Notes: a model not told the origin generated them from the letters alone. Shown: positions 33,566 through 42,664, numbered from the stretch's first letter. The stretch: DNA of 64,000 nt from JAKFEE01 sp036675815 (GCA_036675815.1 JAKFEE010000015.1:47174-111173); one strand, 5' to 3'. A program made the numbers and translations.

Positions 33566-34390
33566 ATGAGCTTTTGGGTCAAGTTCTGGGGGGTTCGCGG
33601 CAGCATAGCCTGCCCGTCGCCCGGCCACGTCGTATACGGCGGCAACACTAGTTGCGTCGAACTGAACCTCGACGGTCGCGTCATCATTCTCGACGCCGGT
33701 ACCGGAATTCGACGGCTCGGGCAGGATCTCGGCCGCCGCGGCCTGACCCAGGCCGACATCCTGCTCAGCCACACGCACTGGGACCACATCAACGGCTTTC
33801 CGTTCTTCGCGCCGGCGTACCGGAAGGCCCATGAGTTCCGCATCTACGCCGGGCACCTGAAGGATCAAGGGGGGATTGGGCCGGTCCTTGCCAGCCAGAT
33901 GGCCGATCCCACCTTCCCCGTCCCCATGTCGGTGATGCAGGCACAACTGTCGTTCGAGGATTTCACCATCGGCGACGACCTGGCCCTTGGCGCGGGCGTC
34001 TTGGTGCGGACGACACCGCTGCGCCATCCGCACGGTGCCGCCGGATACCGGGTGGAGTACCGCGGCCGCTCGGTTGCGTATGTCACCGATACCGAGCATG
34101 TCGTCGGCCAGCCCGATGAGCGGGTGCTGTCGCTGATCGAGGGCGCCGATCTCGTCATTTATGACAGCACCTACACCGACGAGGAGTTTCCGGCGAAGGT
34201 CGGTTGGGGGCATTCGACCTGGGAGGAGGGGGTGCGCCTCGCCCGCGCGGCCTCGGCGCGGCGTCTGGCCATCTTCCATCATGACCCCGAACACGAGGAT
34301 GGTTTCATGGCCGAGCTCGAGCGCGCGGCAAGGCTGCGATGGGACGGCGCGTTGGTGGCCCGAGACGAGATGGAACTGGGCATCGACTGA
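33566..34390 (+). CDS. Metallo-beta-lactamase-fold hydrolase
   Basis: 274-residue MBL-fold metal-dependent hydrolase. The metal-binding motif HTHWDH is in the SHTHWDHINGFPFF segment and the N-terminus VKFWGVRGSIACP with YGGNTSCVEL is typical of the subgroup containing cyclic-phosphodiesterase-like and PhnP-like enzymes. A nucleotide or cyclic nucleotide substrate is possible. GAGGAG six bases upstream supports the ATG at 33566. It sits directly before a GGDEF-EAL gene with one base between its stop and that gene's GTG, so they form an operon. Confidence 0.88.
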   Translation: MSFWVKFWGVRGSIACPSPGHVVYGGNTSCVELNLDGRVIILDAGTGIRRLGQDLGRRGLTQADILLSHTHWDHINGFPFFAPAYRKAHEFRIYAGHLKDQGGIGPVLASQMADPTFPVPMSVMQAQLSFEDFTIGDDLALGAGVLVRTTPLRHPHGAAGYRVEYRGRSVAYVTDTEHVVGQPDERVLSLIEGADLVIYDSTYTDEEFPAKVGWGHSTWEEGVRLARAASARRLAIFHHDPEHEDGFMAELERAARLRWDGALVARDEMELGID

Positions 34391-34391
34391 G

Positions 34392-36566
34392 GTGATTATC
34401 TTGGAGCTGTCCTTGGCGGGGCTGTTGCTGCCCGGCGCCGGCGTCGTAGCCGGCGCGGCGCTGCTATGGGCCCGTCGGTGGCGCCGGCGGTCGTGGCCGG
34501 CAGTCGCGGCGCGATCCGCCGGGCTCGCCCTCGAACATCTCGTCCTGCAAGGCCAGGGACCGGAGGCGGTGCTGCGTGCCGCCTGTGCGGCCTTGGCACG
34601 CATCGGCCCGGCTGAAGCATGGATGGTGGACGTGGCCGGCGACGTCCGGCGACGGGTGGCATCGACCGAGAACGTCGAAGCCGGCGAGGGCTTGGTCGCG
34701 CGGGCGGTGAGCCAGCGGCAGGTCGTGACCGAAGGCGACTATGCCGCCGTGCCGCTGCTCGTTCCCGACGAGGTCGTCGCCGTGATCGTCGTGCGGCGGA
34801 AACGGCGTGTCGAGCTGAAAGCGCTGCAGCTCGCGGCGCCGTATGTGGCAACCATTGTCCGCTGGGCCGACGATCAACGCCGCTCGCGCCTGCTTGCCGC
34901 CGCAGTGTCCAGCACCGCCAATGCCGTTTTCATCACCGATCGCGTCGGCCGCATCCAATGGGCGAACGAGGGCTTCGCCCGGGCGACCGGCTATGGGCTG
35001 GAGGAGGTGCTGGGCCGTACGCCGGGAATTCTGCGCTCGGGCGTGCAACCGCGCGCGTTTTATGACGACATGTGGCAGTGCATTGCCCGCGGCGACGTGT
35101 GGCGGGGCGAGCTCGTCGAGCGGCGCAAGGACGGTACCTTCTACACCGTCGAGCAGACAGTGACGCCGATGCGTGAGCCGGATGGCGAGATCGGCCACTT
35201 CGTCGTGGTCCACCAGGACCTCACCGACCGCAAACGTGCCGAAGAACGTATCCGCTATCTATCGAGCTACGACACGCTGACGGCATTGCCCAATCGGGCC
35301 TTGTTCGTAGAACGCCTGCAGCAGGCGATCCATCAGACCCAGGCCACGGGCGGCCGCCTCGCCGTGCTGTTCATGGACCTCGAGCATTTCTCGCGAATCA
35401 ACGATGCCATGGGTCACGAATTCGGCGACCGGCTGCTCACCGCCATTGTCGGGCGCGTTTCCGCCGCCGCCGGCGCGGTCCACACCATAGCCCGCGTCGG
35501 CGGCGACGAATTCGCCTTCATCTCGGCGGATCTGACCGACCGGGACTCGGCGGCGGCCTTTGCCCGCCGCCTGACCGCCGAAGTGGCGCGGCCGTTCGAT
35601 ATCGACGGGCGGCAGCTCCAGGTCGGCGCCAGCATCGGCATTACCTTTTACCCCGATGATGGCGCCGCCCCGGCAGAATTGGTGAAGAATGCCGACATGG
35701 CGATGTATCAGGCGATGAAGGAGGCACCGAACGGCTACAGCTTCTTCTCGCCGGAAATCGACATCGCCGTCAGTCGCCGCCGCGAGCTCGAGCGCGACTT
35801 GCGCTTGGCGCTCGGCAAAGGTGAATTCAGCGTCCATTATCAGCCGCAGCTGTGCGCGCGCAGTGGCCGCATCGTCGCGTTCGAGGCCTTGCTGCGCTGG
35901 CATCATCCGCGGCTGGGCTCGGTACCACCGCCCCGTTTCATTCGCATCGCGGAAGAGACCGGGCAGATCGTGCCGATCGGCGAATGGGTGCTGGACCAGG
36001 TTGCGGCGCAATTGCGCCAGTGGCGCGAAGCGCACATTCCGGTGGTGCCGGTTTCGGTCAACCTTTCGGCGGCGCAATTGCGCCAGCCTGACTTGGCCCA
36101 ACGGGTGGACGCCATCCTCAACCGGGTCGGCATCGCGGCGTCCTTGCTGGAACTGGAGCTTACCGAGACCATGGTGATGGACGACGGCAATGCCGCGATC
36201 GCCACCCTATCGGAACTGCATGACCGCGGCATTCGCCTGGCCATCGACGATTTCGGCACCGGTTATTCGTCGCTGAACTATCTCAAGCGATTCCCCGTGC
36301 ACAAGCTCAAGATCGACAAGTCGTTCGTGCGAGAGCTGGAGCGGAACCCGCATGACGCGCAGATCGCGCGGGCGATCATCGCCCTCGGCCATAGCCTCGG
36401 CCTGGAAGTGGTGTCCGAGGGCGTCGAGAACGAGCATCAACTGAACTATCTGCGTAACGCCGGCTGCGACCTCATTCAGGGCTTCCTCTACAGCGCGGCG
36501 CTCCCGGCCGAAGCCGCCGCGGCGCTGTTGATGGCGCAGCCCTTCGCGGCGACGGCCGAGGTTTGA
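34392..36566 (+). CDS. GAF-like/PAS-GGDEF-EAL c-di-GMP turnover protein
   Basis: 724-residue bifunctional signalling protein: one N-terminal membrane segment, a GAF-like domain at about 40-150, PAS (175-285), GGDEF with intact RVGGDEF and DLEHFSRIND, and EAL with intact FEALLRW, ELTETMV, DDFGTGYSS, KIDKSF and SEGVE. Both making and breaking of c-di-GMP are possible. The start could be GTG 34392 or TTG 34401; the latter has GAGGT seven bases upstream. It follows the MBL hydrolase gene directly. Confidence 0.93.
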   Translation: MIILELSLAGLLLPGAGVVAGAALLWARRWRRRSWPAVAARSAGLALEHLVLQGQGPEAVLRAACAALARIGPAEAWMVDVAGDVRRRVASTENVEAGEGLVARAVSQRQVVTEGDYAAVPLLVPDEVVAVIVVRRKRRVELKALQLAAPYVATIVRWADDQRRSRLLAAAVSSTANAVFITDRVGRIQWANEGFARATGYGLEEVLGRTPGILRSGVQPRAFYDDMWQCIARGDVWRGELVERRKDGTFYTVEQTVTPMREPDGEIGHFVVVHQDLTDRKRAEERIRYLSSYDTLTALPNRALFVERLQQAIHQTQATGGRLAVLFMDLEHFSRINDAMGHEFGDRLLTAIVGRVSAAAGAVHTIARVGGDEFAFISADLTDRDSAAAFARRLTAEVARPFDIDGRQLQVGASIGITFYPDDGAAPAELVKNADMAMYQAMKEAPNGYSFFSPEIDIAVSRRRELERDLRLALGKGEFSVHYQPQLCARSGRIVAFEALLRWHHPRLGSVPPPRFIRIAEETGQIVPIGEWVLDQVAAQLRQWREAHIPVVPVSVNLSAAQLRQPDLAQRVDAILNRVGIAASLLELELTETMVMDDGNAAIATLSELHDRGIRLAIDDFGTGYSSLNYLKRFPVHKLKIDKSFVRELERNPHDAQIARAIIALGHSLGLEVVSEGVENEHQLNYLRNAGCDLIQGFLYSAALPAEAAAALLMAQPFAATAEV

Positions 36567-36578
36567 CCCGGCGCCGGT

Positions 36579-39254
36579 TTACCGCAGGGCGAGGGAGACC
36601 TCGACGACGTCGCCCTCGCTCGGGCCACGCTTGAACCCAAGGCCTTCGATCAGCTTGAGCATGCGTACGTTGTCGGTCAGCACCTGGCCGACCAGTTGCG
36701 CCGTGTCCCGGCTGCGGCAGTATTCGATCATCTTCTGCAGGAGCCGGCGCCCCAATCCCGAGCCCTTGAGGTCGGAGCGCACGACGATGGCGAATTCGGC
36801 CCGGCTGTTGTCGGCATCGGTGACGGTGCGCACCACGCCCAAGGTCTCGTTGCCATTCCGCGGCGACGGCCGCGTGGCGATGAACGCCATCTCGCGGTCA
36901 TAGTCGATCTGGGTCATGCGCGCCATTTCGGTGTGCGGCAACTCGCCGACCAGCCCGAAGAAGCGAAAACGGATGTCCTCGGGGCTGAGCTGCGAAACGA
37001 AGATATGGTGGTCGGGCTCGTCCTCGGGCCGAATCGGGCGCAGCACGGCCTCGCTGCCGTCGGCCAGGGTGAACTGCTCCTCGAGCTCCCGCGGATACGG
37101 CCGAATGGCCAAGCGATCGGCGCCGCTCATCGTCGCCGGGGCGACTTTGATGCGGGCGTCGAGGGCGATGACGCCCTGGCCGTCGGCGAACAGCGGATTG
37201 ATGTCGAGTTCGGTGATCTCGGGAATGTCGATGATCAGCTGCGACACTTTGAGCAGGGTCAGGCACAAGGCCTCCATGTCGACCGGCGGGCGATCGCGGT
37301 AGCCCTTCAGCAGCTTGGAGATGCGGGTGCGCTCGATCATCTTCTGCGCCAGGCTCATGTTGAGCGGCGGCAGCGCCACGGTGCGGTCGGCGATGATCTC
37401 GACGGCCGTGCCGCCCTCGCCGAACAGAATGACCGGGCCGAAGATCGGATCGGTGGTGACGCCGATGATCACCTCATGCGCACCTGACCGCCGCGCCATG
37501 CGCTGGACGGTGAAGCCGCTGATGCGAGCCTCGGGGAAGCGTGCCTTCACCCGGTCGAGCATGGCCTCGGCCGCTTTCTCGACATCGACGGGGGCCGCCA
37601 GCCCCAGCACCACGCCACCGACGTCGGATTTGTGGCTGATGTCGGGCGAGAGGATCTTCAGCGCCACTTCCCCGCCCATCTCGCCGGCCAGCCGTGCGGC
37701 GTCGGAGGGGTTGGCGGCAATATGGGTTTCAATGGTGGGAATGCCGTAGGCCGACAGTACTGCCTTGGCCTCCGGCTCGCTCATCATGTCGACGCCGTTG
37801 GCCAGCGCGCCCTGCACCAGCAGCCGCGCCACCGGGGTCGCCGGCGTGAATTCGGCCGGTGCCGAGGGCGGCGTCTCCATCAGCAGCTCCTGATTGCGGC
37901 GATATGCCACCAAGTGCATGAAGGCCCGCACCGCGCCGCGCGGCGTGTCGAAGGTGGCGAGGCCGGCCTCGGCGAACAGCCGCCGCGCCGGCGCCACGGA
38001 TTCTTCGCCCACCCAGCAGGCGGCGACGTGGCCGCGGCTACGCTCCTTGACGCAGCGCACGACCGCCTCGGCGATCTCGCTCGGGGAACTGACGGCGGTC
38101 GGCGCGTGCATCACCAGCACCGCATCGACCTCCGGCGCATCCAGCAGCACGTTGAGGGCGCTGACGTAGCGCGAGCCGGTCGCATCGCCGATGATGTCGA
38201 TCGGGTTGCCGCGCGACCACGCCGGCGGCAGCAGCGCGTCGAGCTGGGCGATGGTCGCCGGCGTCAACTCGGCAAGCTTGCCGCCCAAGGCGATGAGATC
38301 GTCGACGGCGAGCACGCCGATGCCGCCGCCATTGGTCAAGACGGCCAATCGTTCGCCGCGTGGAGGCCTGGAGCGGGCCAGCGTCTCGACGCCGTCGAAC
38401 AGTTCGTCGATGTCATAGACCCGCAGCATGCCGGCGCGAGCGAAGGCGGCCTCGTAGACGGCGTCGGCACCGGCCAGGGCACCGGTGTGCGAGGCCGCGG
38501 CCTTGGCGCCCTCGCTGAACCGGCCGGCCTTGATCGCCAGGATCGGCTTGTTGCGTGCCGCGGCGCGGGCCGCCGACATGAAGTTGCGGCGCTGCCGGAT
38601 CGACTCGATGTACAGCAGAATGGCGCGGGTTCCGGGATCACTGCCGAGATAGTCGAGCACATCGCCGAAATCGACGTCGGCGGCATCACCGATCGAGATG
38701 AAGTGCGAGAAGCCGATGCCCTTGGGCCGCGCCCAGTCGAGGACCGCCGTGCACAGCGCCCCCGATTGCGAGACGAAGGCGATCTTGCCGGGCAGGGCGG
38801 CGGCGGGGGCGAAGCTGGCATTCAGCCCGATGCCGGGGACCAGGACACCGATGCAGTTGGGACCCAGGATGCGCATGCCGTAGGTGCGCGCATGCTCCAG
38901 CATCGTCTCCTGCAGGCTGGAGCCATCGTCGCGCGCCGCGGCCAAGCCGGCGGCAAGGACGACCGCGGCCGGGGTTCCCCGTGCGCCAAGGTCACGCACG
39001 GCATCGGGTACGCTAGCCGGGGGGGTGGCGATGACCGCCAAGTCGGGCACCAGCGGCAGGCTGGCGATGTCGGGATAGGCGAGAACGCCGGAAATCGCCG
39101 TGTAGCGAGGATTGACCGGCATGATCGGACCCGCGAACCCGCCTTGCAGAAGGTTGCGCATCACCACGGCACCAACGCTGTTCGGCTGCGCCGACGCGCC
39201 GATGACGGCGATCGAACGCGGTTGAAACAGGTGAGTGAGATTGCGAAGGCTCAT
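36579..39254 (-). CDS. NDP-forming acyl-CoA synthetase fused to GNAT acetyltransferase (Pat-like)
   Basis: 891-residue protein: CoA-binding, CoA-ligase and ATP-grasp domains of an acetyl-CoA synthetase (ADP-forming) in the first 690 residues (SIAVIGASAQPNSVG, FVSQSGALC, ATP-grasp SDVGGVVLGL), then a GNAT acetyltransferase (GSGLGRRLLQKMIEYCRS). This is the layout of the Pat/PatZ protein lysine acetyltransferases that acylate acetyl-CoA synthetase; in those the synthetase part is usually a dead acetyl-CoA sensor. I chose the ATG at 39254 (MSLRNL) with ACGGAG upstream. Confidence 0.9.
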   Translation of the reverse strand: MSLRNLTHLFQPRSIAVIGASAQPNSVGAVVMRNLLQGGFAGPIMPVNPRYTAISGVLAYPDIASLPLVPDLAVIATPPASVPDAVRDLGARGTPAAVVLAAGLAAARDDGSSLQETMLEHARTYGMRILGPNCIGVLVPGIGLNASFAPAAALPGKIAFVSQSGALCTAVLDWARPKGIGFSHFISIGDAADVDFGDVLDYLGSDPGTRAILLYIESIRQRRNFMSAARAAARNKPILAIKAGRFSEGAKAAASHTGALAGADAVYEAAFARAGMLRVYDIDELFDGVETLARSRPPRGERLAVLTNGGGIGVLAVDDLIALGGKLAELTPATIAQLDALLPPAWSRGNPIDIIGDATGSRYVSALNVLLDAPEVDAVLVMHAPTAVSSPSEIAEAVVRCVKERSRGHVAACWVGEESVAPARRLFAEAGLATFDTPRGAVRAFMHLVAYRRNQELLMETPPSAPAEFTPATPVARLLVQGALANGVDMMSEPEAKAVLSAYGIPTIETHIAANPSDAARLAGEMGGEVALKILSPDISHKSDVGGVVLGLAAPVDVEKAAEAMLDRVKARFPEARISGFTVQRMARRSGAHEVIIGVTTDPIFGPVILFGEGGTAVEIIADRTVALPPLNMSLAQKMIERTRISKLLKGYRDRPPVDMEALCLTLLKVSQLIIDIPEITELDINPLFADGQGVIALDARIKVAPATMSGADRLAIRPYPRELEEQFTLADGSEAVLRPIRPEDEPDHHIFVSQLSPEDIRFRFFGLVGELPHTEMARMTQIDYDREMAFIATRPSPRNGNETLGVVRTVTDADNSRAEFAIVVRSDLKGSGLGRRLLQKMIEYCRSRDTAQLVGQVLTDNVRMLKLIEGLGFKRGPSEGDVVEVSLALR

Positions 39255-39363
39255 GCGGCGCTCCGTCAGGTTACCTGGTGAGGCCCCTGCCAGAAGCCGG
39301 CGCCTCAGACGGAAGATGGGTGGCGCATTGTGCACTGCAACATCAGGCCCTCGTCAAGAGCCG

Positions 39364-39765
39364 TCATTGGGCCAACAGCGTCGACATCAAGCTCCGCAAC
39401 TGTATCGGATCATATGGTTTGTGGAGGAGGGTATAGCTTTTCTCGAGCGCTTCGCGTGCCAGCGCCGGGTCGGTGTCGCCGGTCTGCAGGATGGCCGGCA
39501 CCGGTTGTTGCAGGATATCACGCAGCCGTTCGACGGCTTGAATGCCGGAAACCCCGTCGGGCAGGCGGAAATCGCTGATGATGAGCGTGGGCTTGCGCGC
39601 CGATTCGTCGACGTGCGCCTCGGCCTCGACGGCGCTGCCGGCGGCCAACACCGAGCAGCCCCAGCTTTCGAGCAGCATCTGCATGGCCATGAGTTGCATG
39701 GCATCGTCCTCGATGACCAGGATCGTGGCGTTTTTCAGCGGGTCATTGTCCGCAGGGGGGCGCAT
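39364..39765 (-). CDS. Single-domain response regulator
   Basis: 133-residue protein consisting only of a receiver domain: ILVIEDDAMQ with the acidic pair, phospho-acceptor in LIISDFRLPDG, and the K position in LLHKPYD. It closely resembles receivers attached to HDLRQP hybrid kinases, such as the one at 9956, so it may accept phosphate from one of the kinases here and act as a relay or sink. GAGAGGAAAAC precedes the ATG at 39765. Confidence 0.9.
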   Translation of the reverse strand: MRPPADNDPLKNATILVIEDDAMQLMAMQMLLESWGCSVLAAGSAVEAEAHVDESARKPTLIISDFRLPDGVSGIQAVERLRDILQQPVPAILQTGDTDPALAREALEKSYTLLHKPYDPIQLRSLMSTLLAQ

Positions 39766-39865
39766 GTTTTCCTCTCGGCCGTCGTGCAACCAGCTTTGAC
39801 CATAATGTAAGATGGGGCTATCGTGGCGTCCCGTCTACTGTTGGTTGTCCGGGACTCAAGCAATA

Positions 39866-40267
39866 ATGCACCGTATCAAAGTCATGCTGCTGCGCGGGAT
39901 TCGCTTGGGGCTGGTCTTCGTCGCCGCAGTGTTGTCGCTGGGCACGGCGTCGCCAGCGAGGGCCGCCGAGATCTATATGCCCCTCGACCGAATCAAGGTC
40001 GGCTTCGCCGATGGAAACGTCTTCCAGGGCTCGCTGGTCATCGACATGACCCTGGCACTCCATCCGGATGCCGATGCCGGACATTTGCGCTCGCTGCGCC
40101 ACGTCATCAAGGCGGAGATCGAGGCGGCGCTGCGACGGCAGCCGTTTGACCACTACACCCACGGCAATCTGGCCGAGAAGGTGAAACACCTGGCGCGGCC
40201 GGCAGCGCGACATGCCGGAGGCACCGCCGTCAAGGACGCCCTGATCCGCGATGTCGGTCTGCGCTGA
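39866..40267 (+). CDS. Secreted FliL-like hypothetical protein
   Basis: 133 residues with a clear signal peptide or anchor (LGLVFVAAVLSLGTASPARAA) and a short mature domain (EIYMPLDRIKVGFADG, then a helix-rich end) that recalls the periplasmic part of FliL-like proteins. No flagellar gene is nearby, so the flagellar link is weak. I chose the ATG at 39866, which starts just before the hydrophobic segment; the in-frame start at 39812 adds a non-signal-like stretch. Confidence 0.6.
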   Translation: MHRIKVMLLRGIRLGLVFVAAVLSLGTASPARAAEIYMPLDRIKVGFADGNVFQGSLVIDMTLALHPDADAGHLRSLRHVIKAEIEAALRRQPFDHYTHGNLAEKVKHLARPAARHAGGTAVKDALIRDVGLR

Positions 40268-40300
40268 CGTCTTGCGGACAAGGAGATTCTGGCGTTTGCA

Positions 40301-40728
40301 TCAGGCAGCTCCGCGCATTGGATTGAGGAGTTGCAGTCCGGCAAAGTCCTTCTCGTTGTCCGTGACCACGATACATTCGTTGGCGCCGGCGACTGCCGCT
40401 ATGATCATGTCGAGCGCGCTTCGCGGCCGGCCGGCGACCTTTCCCTCCGCCATCAGCCGCGCCCAGATCAGCCCCGCCGCGGCGTCGAACGACAGGACGC
40501 GCCCGGCAAACAGTGCTTGCGGCCCTTGGGGGCCGGAGAACCACGCGCCCAGCGCATCGCGTTTCTTGCCGCGCGGCTTCTCCAGGATGCCCCTGTGGAT
40601 CTCGGCGACCGTCAGGGAGGAGATGAAGAGATCCTCGTCGGGCTGCTCCGCCATCCAGGCGACAAGCGAGGGGATGGGGCCGGCCTCGTGAAGTTGCTGG
40701 TGATGTTGGTGTCGAGCAGATAGCGCAT
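40301..40728 (-). pseudogene. Frameshifted VapC-type PIN toxin
   Basis: The gene starts MRYLLDTNITSNF at 40728, typical of FitB/VapC toxins with the first catalytic aspartate, but a missing base in the CCCC run at about 40676-40679 moves the frame. The rest (PSLVAWMAEQPDEDLFISSL ... VVTDNEKDF) continues in another frame to 40301. Restoring one C gives an intact roughly 140-residue PIN domain with its later acidic residues. As read, no full toxin is made unless frameshifting occurs. It overlaps the antitoxin stop (TGATG). Confidence 0.8.
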
Positions 40729-41030
40729 CAAATATCGACCTTGCGCCCTTCCTCATGAGGGCGGGTCAGGTCGAGCTCGGCGCCGATTAACGGCGATGCG
40801 AGTAGCGCCTTCAGAATGCCGCCTTTCCGTGGCGGTTCTCCTGAGATCGTCTGGGTGACGGCGGCTCGCAGGCGATCAGCGTCAGCACCGCCCTCAGCCA
40901 GGCGCCGGGCAACCGAGCGTACCAACTCGCGGTCGGTGTCGCGGCCGATCACCTCGAAACGCACCATGCCGCGCTCGGCCAGGCGGCTCCTGTAATTCTC
41001 GATGGCGCGTCTCTGAGAAGTCTTGCTCAC
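40728..41030 (-). CDS. Antitoxin of the PIN-toxin module
   Basis: 100-residue basic-then-acidic antitoxin (VSKTSQRRAIENYRSRLAER; later SVARRLAE, ending TRPHEEGRKVDI) of the type paired with FitB-like PIN toxins. GTG start at 41030. The imperfect palindrome at 41046-41063 just upstream would be its own operator. The gene is intact although its toxin is frameshifted. Confidence 0.8.
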   Translation of the reverse strand: MSKTSQRRAIENYRSRLAERGMVRFEVIGRDTDRELVRSVARRLAEGGADADRLRAAVTQTISGEPPRKGGILKALLASPLIGAELDLTRPHEEGRKVDI

Positions 41031-41341
41031 GGTCGACGCCTCACGAATATAACCGGTAATATATCCAGGTCGCCAAAATCGGCAAGGCCGACGGGCCGCA
41101 GGTGACCACTGATCGGGTTCGACCCCCCGCGCATCCACATGGTCGCCACAGACGAAAATGTCAGGCCGAATCCCCTGAATGGCGTGTCAAGCACGGCCAT
41201 GACGGCGAAGATCGTGCAGCGGGCGGAGATGACAGCGGATCAGTGATCCCGTTGACGGGCACTCCAACCCCTCCGGACGCGCGTTGCGCCCGGAGGAAAG
41301 CGTGGAGTGGAAACTACGGCGTTCGCAGTTTCGTTCCGAAA
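41031..41341. other. Gap between TA module and tRNA-Asn
   Basis: Apart from the antitoxin operator at its left end, this 311-base stretch holds only a GC hairpin (CCTCCGG at 41270-41276 with CCGGAGG at 41290-41296), which lies downstream of tRNA-Asn on the minus strand and could end that transcript. No convincing gene is seen. Confidence 0.45.
41046..41063. promoter_or_regulatory. Operator-like palindrome of the TA module
   Basis: AATATA-ACCGGT-AATATA: a perfect ACCGGT core with mostly symmetric AT-rich flanks, 16 bases before the antitoxin start. Type II antitoxins usually bind such sites to repress their own operon. Confidence 0.45.
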
Positions 41342-41417
41342 TGGCTCCCAGGGAGGGACTCGAACCCCCGACCAAGCGGTTAACAGCCGCTCGCTCTACC
41401 GACTGAGCTACCTGGGA
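41342..41417 (-). tRNA. tRNA-Asn (GTT anticodon)
   Basis: 76 bases including the encoded CCA. On the minus strand it starts TCCCAGG and ends CCTGGGA-G-CCA, giving a 7-bp acceptor stem. The D arm (GCTCAGTCGGTAGAGC), anticodon loop CTGTTAA with anticodon GTT, and T arm GGGTTCGAGTCCC are all present. Confidence 0.97.
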
Positions 41418-41550
41418 TCAGAGCCTCGCCACGGATGGCGATGCCGAATTCCCATCATGTTCCGCACCTTGGTGCGGCACCAAGCATGTACTTCACCTTC
41501 GGCCGCTCCGCAAGCCCCGCGATGCATCCTTGCCCGCGGGGATTCGGCGC

Positions 41551-41624
41551 TGGAGGCCCGGGCCGGAATTGAACCGACGTACGGGGATTTGCAGTCCCCT
41601 GCATAGCCACTCTGCCACCGGGCC
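41551..41624 (-). tRNA. tRNA-Cys (GCA anticodon)
   Basis: 74 bases including CCA. Minus-strand 5' end GGCCCGG pairs with CCGGGCC before T-CCA. The anticodon loop CTGCAAA gives anticodon GCA, and the T arm has GGTTCAATTCC. It lies 133 bases upstream of tRNA-Asn on the same strand, and the two may share the promoter at 41663-41691. Confidence 0.97.
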
Positions 41625-41662
41625 ACTGCGGCTGCGCAACGCGGCCGGCCGTGAGGACCGGT

Positions 41663-41691
41663 CTTATAGACGCTGCCTTGGCCGGGGTCAA
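41663..41691 (-). promoter_or_regulatory. Sigma70-type promoter for tRNA-Cys
   Basis: On the minus strand TTGACC (complement of 41686-41691), a 17-base spacer and TATAAG (complement of 41663-41668). The start would fall near 41656, some 30 bases before the tRNA 5' end. Confidence 0.7.
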
Positions 41692-41733
41692 GAGACCTGC
41701 TGTAGCTTTTTGGGTGGGTGGCATCGCGTGGGA

Positions 41734-41762
41734 TTGTCTTGCCGGCGGTCTAATTATATAAG
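41734..41762 (+). promoter_or_regulatory. Sigma70-type promoter for pcm
   Basis: TTGTCT at 41734-41739, a 17-base spacer and TATAAG at 41757-41762, about 60 bases before the pcm ATG. It is back-to-back with the tRNA promoter. Confidence 0.55.
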
Positions 41763-41821
41763 CGGCCATCCTTACCGCTCAGGATCGCCGTCTTGCGGTC
41801 CGCCGTTTCCGGGAGTTGCCC

Positions 41822-42475
41822 ATGGACTACGCCGCCGTCCGGCACAACATGGTCGAAAGCCAGATCCGCACCAATCGCGTGACCGACGCGCGAATTGTCG
41901 CCGCTATGGACGAACTGCCGCGGGAACGGTTCGTTCCCAAGCAGTTGCGCGGGATCGCCTATGTCGACGAGGATCTCGACCTCGGCGGTGGCCGCAGCCT
42001 GATGGAGCCGGTCGTGTTTGCCCGCCTGGTGCAGTTGGCGCAGATCGCCAGCACCGATGTGGTGCTGGATATCGGCTGTGCCACCGGCTACTCGGCGGCG
42101 GTGCTGTCGCGCCTGGCCAGCACGGTGGTCGCCCTCGAATCCGACGCCGACCTGGCCAACCGTGCGACCGGCCTGCTGGCCGAGCTGGGCGTCGACAACG
42201 TCGCCCTGGTCAGCGGCCCCTTGAATGCCGGCTATGCCAGCCAGGGACCGTACCACGTCATCATGCTCGAGGGCTCGGTCCAGGAAGTCCCTGATGCCTT
42301 GTGCAAGCAGCTGGCCGAAGGCGGCCGCTTGGTCGCCCTGGTCGAGGGTGCGGATGGCATCGGTCGCGGCACGGTGGTCACCCGCGTCGCGGGGGGCTTT
42401 TCCAAGCGGGTCGCCTTTGACGGCGCCGTCCGGCCGCTGCCCGGTTTCGCCCGCAAGCCGGCGTTCGTCTTCTAG
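41822..42475 (+). CDS. pcm: Protein-L-isoaspartate O-methyltransferase
   Basis: 217-residue SAM-dependent methyltransferase that repairs isoaspartyl residues in aged proteins. It begins with the family pattern MVESQIRTNRVTDARIVAAM, and the SAM-binding motif is VVLDIGCATGYSAAVLS. The family's substrate loop around RFVP is present. It lies 189 bases upstream of tolC on the same strand, a pairing seen in many alphaproteobacteria. Confidence 0.93.
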   Translation: MDYAAVRHNMVESQIRTNRVTDARIVAAMDELPRERFVPKQLRGIAYVDEDLDLGGGRSLMEPVVFARLVQLAQIASTDVVLDIGCATGYSAAVLSRLASTVVALESDADLANRATGLLAELGVDNVALVSGPLNAGYASQGPYHVIMLEGSVQEVPDALCKQLAEGGRLVALVEGADGIGRGTVVTRVAGGFSKRVAFDGAVRPLPGFARKPAFVF

Positions 42476-42491
42476 AGCTGAGACCGACGGC

Positions 42492-42516
42492 GTGCCGCTA
42501 TCTTGAATGGCGGCAC
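42492..42516. terminator. Hairpin after pcm
   Basis: GTGCCGC pairs with GCGGCAC across an 11-base loop, 17 bases after the pcm stop. There is no U-run, so termination strength is uncertain. Confidence 0.4.
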
Positions 42517-42530
42517 GATCCCTTGTCATC

Positions 42531-42550
42531 TATGTCTAACCATAGACATA
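42531..42550. promoter_or_regulatory. 20-bp palindrome upstream of tolC
   Basis: TATGTCTA-ACCA-TAGACATA: perfect 8-base arms in an AT-rich stretch 115 bases before tolC. It has the form of a repressor operator such as TetR- or MarR-type sites for efflux genes; the regulator is not identifiable in the window. Confidence 0.5.
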
Positions 42551-42664
42551 CAGTTGTTGCGACATATCTCCTTGATATTCCAAAGCGTCAAGTTATTTTG
42601 AAGACATGAATCTTGCCCGTCTGGTGTGTGCAGCGGGGGCGTTGGCACATAATAAGAGGCGCGA

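Noticed and set aside
37632..39281. A 549-codon plus-strand frame opposite the Pat-like gene
   Set aside because: Shadow of the acyl-CoA synthetase gene; Arg/Gly/His-rich with no motif.
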